Positions 12,605 to 24,000 of a stretch of DNA of 64,000 nt are shown here, piece after piece (position 1 is the stretch's first letter; each line of letters starts with the position of its first letter). Source of the stretch: Capitella teleta (taxonomy: Eukaryota > Annelida > Polychaeta > Capitellidae); assembly GCA_000328365.1 (NCBI GenBank), contig KB306825.1:26722-90721 (forward strand), read 5' to 3'. A program made the translations under genes and the position numbers. Below the pieces are notes generated by a model, which was not told the DNA's origin, searched no databases, and saw nothing but the letters and a program-made list of their open reading frames with translations.

Positions 12605-15314
12605 GTAAAACGACTGTCATTCCCACAAATCCACCCTGTCTGCTATTATCATTTTAGTGCCAGATTCTTGCCATTATTGTGCCGACGGCTAAAATAAACC
12701 TCTTTGGCTAGTATGATAGCTCCCCCGAGGGTAGCAATTCATTTGAGGGTGATCATATTTCACGGATAAGCAATCTGGCATTACCTGCTTCTAAGAGATA
12801 GGACGGTATCATGGCAGGTCGTGTGGCCATCTGTCCATTTCGTCAGAGTAATGTTTATTAGTTTAACATTATTCTGCATGGGTTTATATCGCTTGCTTGG
12901 CGATCGCATTTGTTTCCATGTCAGCCTCAATGCTGTGTTGCCAATTTCCATTTTCTTTCACGGGTGGTCACTTACCGTGTTTACACTTTGCATTCGGCAG
13001 CACGTGTTCTGCGATTAACTGCCAATCGCTTTTAGTTTTCCAACCTCGACTCTTCGCCTTGAGTGATGCTATCCATGCGACATTGAGGGTCACAGAGTTC
13101 ACTCTATGCCTCATCCATTCGCCAGTGCTCCTTGTTAACACAGTGTCTCCAAGTGCCTCCTCCGAAACGACCATCTTTCTTCTCTAATCTTATATCAATG
13201 CTGATCAATGGGAAATGTATTGATCCCCTTGTTACCATGACAACAAGAAGTCCCTCGGTGGAACCCCTCTGTCTCGAACGCCAATCATAAACAAACCCCT
13301 TTCTATTCAGTGCATTCACCTCTTCCTGCATGGCAACGAGCTCATCTTTCTCAGTCATCCCATATTCATGACTCGATTTCATTTAATCCTCATCGGTGCG
13401 AATAACGAATAAATTTCATTCCGACACAGAGAATCCACTTTTATGCTCCACGAAATTACATTTCCGGATGTATCGTGTCTGGAGTTAGGAAATAGAAGCT
13501 CTCCCGAATCGGGATCCGGGAAGCTCGTTGTATGCATTTGTCAGCGCTGCTGGCAAATAAATTAGCACATTGATTGTTACACGTCATACAATAATAGTAC
13601 ATATAGTTATTGTGTGTGCGCAATTGTATTATAACCATGCAATGTCAATTGCGTGTATTGTTTTCGCTTACACAATCCCCACCCCCACCCTCCCCCATTG
13701 TCCGAATGCATTGGGCAAGAAACCACGTGATCTTGCATAATCCGAAGGCCCCTGCGGTCTATCTCGCGGCACTGTGCACTAACGATACAGATCTTATGTC
13801 ATGTCGTTATTATTATGTCATTCACATTTGCATGCTGAGATATCTGCAGTCAAATATGGCCATCTGCTAGGCGATCGGATGACGTCACGTTGTATTCGTA
13901 TTTAGCTAGTTATCGCCGTGGTTAGCTGATCACTGTGTGTGCTGTGGTAACAGGTCCATTGGCGCTAACTACCTCACAGTCCTGGCTGCTTTCTGTCCGA
14001 GTAATATTGTGAGCCGAATCGCTATGTTTTGTACTCGGAACAGTGGCGTTCTGGTTGAGTGAAATAAATATCATCCTTACCGCGATTCCAGCTGATGGTG
14101 TTCAAGTACTATTACAAGTACTCCTCTGATGCCTAGCGACAGGCGTTTCTCTCTCATCTGAAGTACCGGTACTGAAAAATCATATGATCCGGAATTCTCA
14201 AAACGGAGTAATATTTGCGTCGCAGAGGCTTGAAAATATTTCCGGAATGCATCTAAAATTCCACTTGAAAGTTGTTTTGTGTAACGGATCTTGTAGGAAT
14301 GGTCACGGAATTGTGTAACGATTTCTGGGAAAGGGAGCTATTCTGGGTAAGTTCTGGATGAGTTTCGCTTTCGAATTCATAGCACACGTGCTGAAGTGCG
14401 TTATGATTATGGAAATTCCATTCATCGAAAAACAGATTGATGATCGAGAAAAATTAGACAAGAGCAGCAAGATAAACATGTTATTACTCGATGAAACTCT
14501 ATGCTCCTCTCTTTTTTTCTCTCCTAGTGTGTGTATCAAATATATTCGCACATTTTTTTATTATTTTTTTTTTTTTTGGGGGGGGGGACTTCCGGTTGAG
14601 TAATTGTTCGCAAATTCGTGGGATATAAGTTATGTAACAAGCATCAGAGTGAGTGAGAATTGAGAAATGAGACGGAACACGCGTATGGGAAATATATTAC
14701 ATCATAATTATAGTTACATTACGTACTACATAATATAGCCAGTGCATATATAATAATACTGCCTATATTCAGAACTCGGCCTATCATTAAACCGAATCGC
14801 TACCTATAATAGGCCTATGTGTCGAGGCGTGTCGAATCCCTCAGTCCTTCCCTACGCCCTTACATTAATTGAATTTTACATCGATATGTCGAACATTCAT
14901 AACTCGAAAAGCTCTAAATCTAGAGAACAATGGCTGTTCTTAGAGACGCATTTGATCGGGCGTCGATTGATTTGCTGGAGCATTCACTAAAGCGATATTT
15001 ATATATTTATATGAGCACGAACACAATGGAAGCCCGCAGAGTTCATGACCCCGTGACGGGTGCAGGGCTCTTGGCGGGGTGCTCTTATTATTGCACTTTC
15101 ATCAACGTTCGTTAACCGCGACTTTTAAGATACATTATGGAGAGATCATGTTAGTACTTAACACTACAAACATTCTATAAAAAAAAAAATCCATGTTAAT
15201 CGAGTGGTTTTAAATTGAGGAAAAATAAATGTCGATTTTTTTCGATCGAGCTTCCTCCAAAAACCGCACGCATAGTTTCAACGTGAATAGATTGCGTTAT
15301 GGGCTCATAACCGC

Positions 15315-15347
<33 letters not shown>

Positions 15348-15403
15348 TTTTCTACTGTGTTTTATAAATTGATGCTGACTTATCTTTATTTTTTCTCGTT
15401 TAG
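12605..15403. other. Probable 5' intron or upstream region, no gene seen
   Basis: No coding exon is recognisable. It contains a strong minus-strand quadruplex motif at 13677-13696, an RFX-like site at 13231-13244, a TGACGTCA CRE near 13884, a T run followed by ten G near 14577, and an (AT)n-poly(T) tract around 15317-15350. Confidence 0.5.
13677..13696 (-). other. G-quadruplex motif on minus strand
   Basis: C runs of 4, 5, 3 and 5 are separated by single bases. The minus strand thus carries four G runs with one-base loops. This is seen directly; folding is inferred. Confidence 0.6.
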
Positions 15404-15549
15404 GTGGGATGTGCTGCAGGACGGCGACAAGCATTATAGGATTATAATCAATTTGGATTATTAAAGAATAACCATGGAAACACATTCCATAGTGATATTG
15501 TTTTTGGCTGGTTGCCTAGCAGCGGTAACCACGGCTCAGAGAAAAGAAA
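15404..15549 (+). CDS. Signal-peptide exon A (alternative N-terminus)
   Basis: The acceptor ttttctcgtttag precedes 15404. ATG at 15474 sits in a good context (accATGg) and opens a 25-codon frame, METHSIVILFLAGCLAAVTTA followed by QRKE. This is a textbook secretory signal with a likely cut after VTTA. The exon ends in phase 1 at a gtgagt donor after 15549. The next in-phase exon is the FN3 exon at 16854. It may be an alternative first coding exon of the L1-family gene, or belong to a separate small secreted FN3 protein. The sequence cannot decide between these. Confidence 0.6.
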
Positions 15550-16853
15550 GTGAGTTGATATTGCAATTGTACGAGTAATTAAGAAAAGTGATTATCGATT
15601 GCTTACGTGTGCTAATGACCTCTAACGATATTGATCACTAACATGCTGCATGAGATTTTTTTTCCTTCTTCAGAATTAATGATTGCATTGAATATTACTA
15701 ATGTGAATGGATACTTGCAGAATCCTGTGTGTATATTATGATTATACGTTTTACTTGTGATGCTCTTTATTTGAATGGAAATACGTTATGATTTGTCATT
15801 TCCCTATCCATCCACGTAATCATAACGGCCCCTATGACGTCATGATGTCCTCAGGATAATACGCGCATACGGAGATTTGAGAGCAGTCCTTCCACAATTG
15901 AAAAACTTCTTTCATTTCGGAAGGTTTCGTCTGTTTCGAAGAATGCATCCAGACATTGCTGAATCAAAGATTAACTCACTTAAATTCACAACGCACTGCG
16001 AAATTTGAATGAGTGGAACTAAATTCATAACGCACTTTATTTATGCATATCATAACGCATTGTTCTGTAAATCATAACGTCCCAATCTTCATTTTCTCAA
16101 TCTTCATAGTTTACCGACTTCTTGTGTTGATCTAGCCCCGAGATTATTTATTCAGAATACAATCACGCGTATAATTCAGGCCAAAGTCGACAAGGAATCT
16201 TCTGTTGTTCTAATTCAAATGGAATTGAACATAAATACGAACACTATGCGAATAGAAGAAAAAAAAAAAAAAAAAAAGAATATGTGAGAAAATAACTCTG
16301 TGCTGCTGCCTCTGCTCAATTCACAGCCACGATTTTCAAATTCTTCTCTCATTTCTCCTTCAACACATGACTTTAATCCTATTCCTGCATTCTTTCTTAC
16401 GCTGTATTTTGGCCCTTGACATTTTCCTCTTTTTCCTTTATTCCGTTTGGTTAATTATACTTTCACATTTTGTTTCGTTGTGAAAACGATCCCGTATTTC
16501 TGTTTTAGTGATACTAGTACTTCTATTATTTTATGACCTTTGATTTCGATATTATGAGTTGACATATTTTTTATTCAATACTCACATCGAGCCTTTTATT
16601 AGATAATCGTTTATTTATTTATAATACATAATAATTTATTAGATATTAGATAATAACAAGCGCTAATCAGATATTTATTAATCAAAACACAACAACCAAG
16701 AGATTGGCTAAACTGCGCCAACAATAGCTTCTTAACCCGTAGCACTACTAAAGGATGAAACCAACCGTAATAACCAAATTTTATTATCTACAAATCGATT
16801 TCTACAAATCATAACACACAATCTTGCACATGCCACTGCTCCGCACACCACAG
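15550..16853 (+). other. Intron between signal-peptide exon A and FN3 exon
   Basis: AT-rich intron. It contains a TGACGTCA site near 15836, a 10-bp inverted repeat (15784-15793 with 15818-15827) of the recurring AATCATAACG motif, further copies near 16049, and an A run at 16258-16277. Confidence 0.6.
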
Positions 16854-17165
16854 GAGTCGCTCCCAGTGCCCCGCGATACTTTGAGGTCAACCAACACCGG
16901 ACAGGTCTCCGGATGCAATGGGAAGCACCCACTGCCTACCACGTGGACACATATTTCATTGAATATCGCTCACCGGAAGAGGAAGAGCGACGGGGCATCA
17001 CGGGGGAACACTGGAGAGCCGTGACGTCAGTTCCAGGAACCGAGACGTCGTACATGTGGCATGGCGCCCTAAGCAAGCACAACTACTACCTGCGAGTGAC
17101 GGCGGTCAACAACGATGTGCACGGCGACACTAGTAGCGTCATTCACGTAGAGTTCACTCAAAAAG
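16854..17165 (+). CDS. Fibronectin type III exon upstream of the L1-family gene
   Basis: One exon of 312 nt, phase 1 at both ends, with acceptor cacaccacag and donor gtaaac. It encodes a complete FN3 domain: the early Trp in LRMQWEAP, the central YFIEYR strand, and the YYLRVTAVNN strand. In phase it can join signal-peptide exon A upstream, and downstream the linker exon at 23191 or either first-half Ig1 exon. If so, one isoform would carry an FN3 domain in front of Ig1, which is unusual for the L1 family. Alternatively it is part of a separate secreted protein whose remaining exons I did not find. The coding call is firm; the gene assignment is not. Confidence 0.65.
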
Positions 17166-20100
17166 GTAAACGCATGGAGAGTGGTTATCCGATAAAACAC
17201 TAACCGAACATATCCGCTCTACTCGTGACCTTTGACACAATGTACAACCCACTAAAACCAAATGTCTCTACTAGGTGATGATGATGCTACGCCCATATCT
17301 GGTTAATATAAAATAGGATCATAATTAAGAACTATTAATATTTGCATAAGTGTTAACTGATATGATTATATTGACTTTCCAAATATCACCACTAATCAAT
17401 ATATCTTTCCCAAAACAATTAACTCAAAGAAACGTGCCAAATACTCACTAATCAAACATTGACCTATATACCTTTGAATCGTTATACTTATGTAACAGTA
17501 ATTAAAAAATTTTCCTTGATCATGTCTATGACTACTCTCGCGCTGACTAATGAATGGCAAATTTTGTAGTTATTTTCTCATTAATTTATGATCAGATCTC
17601 TTATCAAGGGACGACTAGATAACAAGATAGAAACACTATCTATGCTAATTTCGATGCAATTTCTACGCTCAGATGATAAAGCAGCCTCGTATCTCCCTCG
17701 CCAAAGAACCACTTTGTCTCCAAAGAGAGTCTGTTTGCCCACTTGACCTAATTATCTTGAGTCCCACGTGGCTTTGTTTACTTCCGGTAAACATGGCGGC
17801 GATGCCCTTAGTACACGCTGTTGATTAACTAACAACATGAAACAGAGACCCGTTGTCCTCATTAACATAATATCCATCTGTGTAAAATTAATGATCGATT
17901 CGTATTGGGTTGTTTTGGTGAAACCATGATGGGTTGAGCTCTGAAGTAACTCTTAAGAATAAAGCGTGCGAGTGGATTGTACAGAATGACTCACCGGTAA
18001 GTTACAACCACAAATCCCTGAAAATTACAAAGTGAGCAAAAAAATCCCCCATTTCTAAATGCACGTGGAGCAGAAATACCAAATGGTCATAAGTTACACG
18101 AAACCGCAGGCAAAAACGAATTACACTGGGTATAGATCATTACATTACGCACTCCGGATATTATTGCGTCAGGATACTTCGACACTGAGAGCCTATTAAC
18201 ACAGATCACTGGGAAAACAATGGATCTGATTTTTCGGAGCTTGAACTCAATCAGCTTCGATCGATTGGTTCCATATCGGTTGAGCCAGTCTGCTGATGAC
18301 AAACAAAGGCGGGCAAATTCTGCACAGGACTTGATAAGCAGCGGTAATGATGCAGCGTTCGCGTCATACTCGAGTGATGTAATGTTCTGTATGATGCAGA
18401 GACTGTTTATTTATTCGAAGGATGTGAACCATATCTTGGGAAGCTGGGGAGCTATTTTTTGTCATTTCTACGTCTGCTGAAGATAGTTTATCTTGGGGAA
18501 GATCCAATGTAGAATGCAGTAATATTTTACACCGGGTGGCCTGTAGGTGCAACCGCCAGACCTATATGTAGAGCACAGACATGATAACAGATTCATGATA
18601 GTGTGGCCATTGTGCGTTTGCAGCCATTTTGTTTCCATTGTGAGCGTTATTGGCCATATTGTATCCATTTTTGCATATATCTGGCCATTTTGTGTCCAAT
18701 AGAAACGATATCGGCCATTTTGTGTCCAAATTATGATCCCAGAGCTATACATTCCCAACGCATATACAAAAGCATGTATGTAACACCGACTGTCGACATA
18801 GATATGTTTTGTACACGCAGTGCATGCAAGTTCAGAAGCTGACTCCCGTTGCGAAACGAATCAACGGTCGCCTCCAGCTGAGACGGATGATCCGAAAGCA
18901 ACAGTTGTAAAAATGTCAGAAAAGGTTGCTCCAAAGTCTAGGAATCGTCTCCTATCTTCTAGAGTACTCCACTGTCACTCCGTGGTCATTATTTGATCAA
19001 TCCGCTGGGTGGTATTAACGGGTTGTAAACACCTTCTGGGCGCTATAAGCTAATGGATGGGCAGTCGGTTCGCCGCGGCGTGTGTTGTATCCATTCGCAT
19101 TTTACCTGGCAACCGCAACGCCATTCACCTTTTCTTTGATCGTAAACGTGATTGACAGATCAGCGTGCGCCATAATTCAGTCATAAATGAACAATTTATC
19201 GTTAATTACCGCAGCGTCTGCTCTGAATAACAACTGGCCAGTGCGCGTGTGTTGTCATATATTCGCATTTTGCCATCGCTGCTACTAATAGTAACTCCAA
19301 AGTGCCTCATCGATCTCATGCTGCGCGCGTACAGTTTTTTGGCTATAACTTTTCGCACATGTTTGATACAACCACTGCATTCCAATCTTCAACAGACTGA
19401 ATAATGATTTCGCAAATTTGATGTTATCCATTCGCAATATCATACCGAAAAGTTGCGATTTAAGAAGGATTGAAAGCTAATTCATATTTATGGAATTCTG
19501 CTTCGTAAACCTGAGAAAAAGCAGCTACTTTTGAACTCGCTGGCGCCTGCCATAAATTCTATCGGCAAGTAATGCCAAACCACGCTCAATTCTTAACTTC
19601 CGTTGCCGACCTTCACTTTCCCGCCATTTATCATTCAACCGGGTTAATATTTCGAACAGCTCTCGTCCGCCACCGTAAATACGACCCGTCCGGTGTGAAT
19701 GGCAGCAGGGATCACTGGTCAGCCGTGTTTTGAGGGCGCTAATCAGCCCTCTCTTCTCCCTTCCTCCTCCAGCGGGATTTGCTTGAGATGGACATGAAGT
19801 GCGCATGCGTGAACTGACCTAATTGGCGTCGCGCGTGCGTCGTGGTGTTTACATTGCATACTGTTTCGATGCCTGCCAATTATGCGTCTCTTCTCCCTGA
19901 AGATCTCAATTGCCATGAATTAGGGGCAATATTGCCGAGAGGGGGTGGGGACATTGAGATAGTCATGGAAATATGAGTGAGTGCTTGGCAAAGATTGGCC
20001 TACCAAACAGAACAGATCGCAAATGAATATCCCCCAGATATCAAGTGGACGCGAGGAATGAAGTGCTTGAAGAATTATACTACAGAGGTTTCAGCACATC

Positions 20101-20968
20101 ATTTTCTCGACTTTTGTATCCACAACTCGAAGTATCCATAACTCGACACTCTATACCGATATCAGAACGATGATATGAAGATATATCCATAACTTTAGAA
20201 AGACATGACATTAAACAGCGACCGAAAGTGTTCTCGACTGAGACGCAGCCTCAAGGGACAGGAGGAGGTCAAACGTCACAGGGATTAAGTTACGTAACCG
20301 AACGAAAATAAACAGAAGCCAAGTGGAATGATCAAATTATATAAACTTATTTAAAGGCCTTGATTAAATAGTTTTAACCTATTTAAGTGTTGTGATATTG
20401 ACTGTCGTATTAATTGTTTCTTCTTTGTTCAAATACTACTAGTACTTTAAACGTGGTACCATTCCACAAATCAATTCCACAGTCAATCCTGGATAACTCG
20501 AACCAGGTGCACATTTGTAAACAGATATGATCACAGAGTTGTATCTTGGATGATGTAATACAAACAAGACATGTTATGCGTAGTGAATGAGATACTAATT
20601 CGATCCCTGAGTGTTATCGTAGCCTGTCCTGCAGAGGTGGGTGCATTAGGACGCTGATGCCATGCAGTGAGCCAGCTGAGCATTTCGCATTCAGCTCCAG
20701 AGCTCACTTGGGGAAGGGCTGAACGTTTGGTGCCATTGCTTGCTATTAAAGTGTGGCTGACCAGAGAGGCTAGCACACTTCTCGGGACGAGACCTTGGCC
20801 TTGCTCAGGATATACACATTTGGATTAAACATATCGATCTCTTCTTTTTTTTCCTCCAATTTTGTGGAAAAGAAAACTGATTAACTTTTTTTTTCTGTGC
20901 TGAAAATCTGCTCACTGTTATTTTGGGGAACTTGGAATATTTTTTCAAGGAGTATTACTGACGTTCAG
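17166..20968 (+). other. Non-coding stretch before signal-peptide exon B
   Basis: No exon is recognised. It holds a degenerate 30-31 bp tandem array at 18606-18730. It could be intron of the longer transcript and promoter territory of the shorter one. Confidence 0.5.
18606..18730. repeat. Degenerate 30-31 bp tandem array with GGCCATTTTGTGTCC core
   Basis: Copies of gccat(t/a)ttgt.tcca start at about 18623, 18653, 18684 and 18714, with a shorter one at 18606. Each contains a GCCAT core like a YY1 site. Confidence 0.65.
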
Positions 20969-21052
20969 GAAACATGATGGCTTTAACTGGATTACCAACT
21001 TACTCTTTACATATCATTGTTATCATAAGTACAGTGCTCATTAGCAATATTG
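20969..21052 (+). CDS. L1CAM-like: Signal-peptide exon B of the L1-family gene
   Basis: An acceptor-like gacgttcag ends at 20968. ATG at 20974 starts a 26-codon frame: [18 protein letters not shown] then STVLISNI, a hydrophobic secretory signal. It ends in phase 1 at gtgagt, exactly as signal exon A does at 15549. The two are therefore interchangeable first coding exons. The second codon is also Met. Confidence 0.7.
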
Positions 21053-24000
21053 GTGAGTACCTCTAGATTCCATTTCTGGTTTCTTGTTTGTACAAATTTG
21101 TTCTTCTCTGATGACACCTCTAGATCATATTTTACCACATTTTTGGGGTTACCAAATGTCTACCATCCTATAATTCGTGCGGCTTGTGTGGATATTATTA
21201 GCTAACCATTGACTAAAGTTTTGTTTAAATTGCAGACAAATTTCGGCAGAGAGATCTCAGAACTGTTCCTATCATTCTTACCTTCTTTCTTTCTTTCCAT
21301 AATAATCGTCTCTCATTTCATGCTTTGTTATCTTGATAGTTTATGAGGTGAGCAAAAGTGAGCAACCCTCTTTGATGCAAACCTACTCTGACATTTAATA
21401 TCCTCAGATAAAAGCTATTTAAAGAATATCCAGCAGAAACCCGAGAAACGTTATTTTTCGCCAAAATTCAGCACTTCTACAAGATGGGTTGAAACATTCG
21501 AATTACTTCTGACAAAGTGTGAACGTGAATAATTACCCTGACAAAATGGCGGCCTCAGTCCATACACGTGTGCGCATGCGTTGATGACGTATATATACTG
21601 CCACCAACGCCCCCTAGTGGGTGTTGATGGAAGCAATTGATATTTTTTTTACCCCCATAAATCATCAGGATGTAACTTTGTTTATAAAGAGATCTTGCTT
21701 GGGGCGGAGTTCTCTGCTTCTTTCCCGATCGTCTTCGAAGCCCTCGAGGTGCTCCAACCGCAAATCAGACAATTTCTGACTCGTATTTTATCAATTTCTC
21801 GCAGACAGGTCCACGCTGATACCGAGAGAGCTATTCGAGGTGAAGAAAACTCTCGGACCGAATCCCAGTTAATCTTACTTCTGATTTATACATTCTCCTA
21901 GTGCTTGTTGCCTGGTGAGAAATCTTCTGTTTACAATTACACAAGACACAAGTGCACCCTGTCCTCGCTCCGATGGCATCTTGCCAGATATTCCTCTCCC
22001 GCTGGGAAGAATATTATTGCTATTTTTTTAATGGCATCAGCTGCTACATGCAGCGGAATACCAGATTTCCAGAATTTATAACCTCCGAACAATAAATCCT
22101 TTATTTACACTCTATCAAATTTCGATATATCCAACGCCAGAGCTCTTTGATATCGCACGATTCGTTAGAGCGAACTGCTATTTCTTGATATAAACACTGC
22201 ACGTGCACCAGGTCGTAAATATACCCAACAGCAACAACAGGACGCGTTGACCACAATCATCTCCCGAGCAACCTCTGCTACTATAGTAATGTACACTCGC
22301 TTTCACAAGATATCGAACTGATGCCCCAGCAATCTAAGTGATCTACAATTTTATGAAGATAATACGTTGACCACGCATCATTCATCCACATCACCCTGTT
22401 CTTATCGCCACCCTCTTTCTCCCCTTCCAAATCTCACCCGGCTCGAGATGACCCCATTTGACCTTCGATACAGATAATCCTCGATAACTCCTCAGAATCT
22501 GGGCGTGTGCTCTAACCATAGCCCCGGGGTTCCCGTGAACTAATCGACAAAAAAATATTTAGCTAACCCGAAAGAAAAAGAAACCCAATCACTGAGGTAT
22601 TCCTTTTCAAGGTTCTTGATGAAATCCCGTTACTATGGTAACATAAAATGTTCTGACGTCAATTTTAAAATCGTGTCAGTTACAATTATTGACATGTGTG
22701 TACATCATGGCTGGAGAATTGGATCGTAAATATTCTCAAAGAGAAGAAAATAATCTCGATTATCCGCAGGCCAATTTGGCCCTGCTGCCCCCATTCGGAT
22801 GAGATGGACAGTCTGCGGTGTCAATTTGCCCTGATGAAATGAACATGAGTTTCAGGTTGACAAATTGTAGGCAGGGAGTATAATGTCTTGTTCATCTTCC
22901 GATTGGTTGTACTCCGCCAGCAGGATTACCTTGTTTTAAACTGCTATATATTTGTGAATTATCCATCTCATTAACTAATAGTTATGCATAAGAGCTTAAT
23001 CAGGAAACACCACTGAAATGTATGTGTATGCTGCAGCCAATTACGCCATTAACACGTGGTGTGAATTGTAATCGTTTGACTTCAGCGTGACTTTGCATGC
23101 ATATCCCTGTTAAAACCTGATCACAAACCCACTGCATGACATTGACAGGTTGTCCATTGCTTTAATGCTTTCTCGTTTTTGCATGCTCAGCTCGCAGCTT
23201 TGTCCTTCCTAAGCATGATATCCCTGCTTTGCAACTGATTGACGATTACGACTCCCTTGCTGACCTTGGTGACCTCCAACAGAACGGCCCTGAAGTTTAT
23301 GACACAGGTCAAGGTATGACGTCACGGCAGTGCATGCAGACTAACCCCAAAAATAATTTAGCCCGAGGTCTAATTCGCATTTTAGTATTTAACCACATGG
23401 TTTTGGCAATCTCCCTCGCGATCACCATGTCATTCACCCTTTCAGATGCACCTTTGAATTAAAAATGTTTCAGTTTATCATATATATATATATATGTTTG
23501 TCTTTAATATTGACAAATTGGCACCGAAATAACATCTTAGCTAGCCTGAAACCCTGCCAAGTAACACAACTTTCGCTTTCGATTTCATTTGCCATCAGTT
23601 TCGCTTTCACTTTTTGCACGGTTCTTCTTTTCTTTTGATTTTCAAGTTCATGGCCTAACCAAACGAGACGAATGGTATGATTATGTAATATGTAAGTAAT
23701 GCGTGGCGTGTGTACTTTGTACATACAAGTATCTTTCCGTTCATTCCCCATCTCTTTCTTTTTGTGTGCAAACAAACTAATTTTAGTAGAAGTGTTTGTT
23801 TCTATATCGTGTTTAACACTGATTGCTCAGGTGTCGATGTCATTGTACATTACAATACATCTTACGACAATGGTATAACCATGATTCACTCTGCACAGTG
23901 CATATTCTCACAATTCGATTTTTTTTCACATATCACCGTATTATACTTCTCGTTACGGATATCGCAAGTTCTCCACTCAGTCCCATCTCTACTGGGTTTC

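Noticed and set aside
12291-12626. 111-codon open frame on the minus strand
   Set aside because: It lies in a CpG-rich block where open frames of this length are expected by chance. The block looks like a promoter or 5'UTR.
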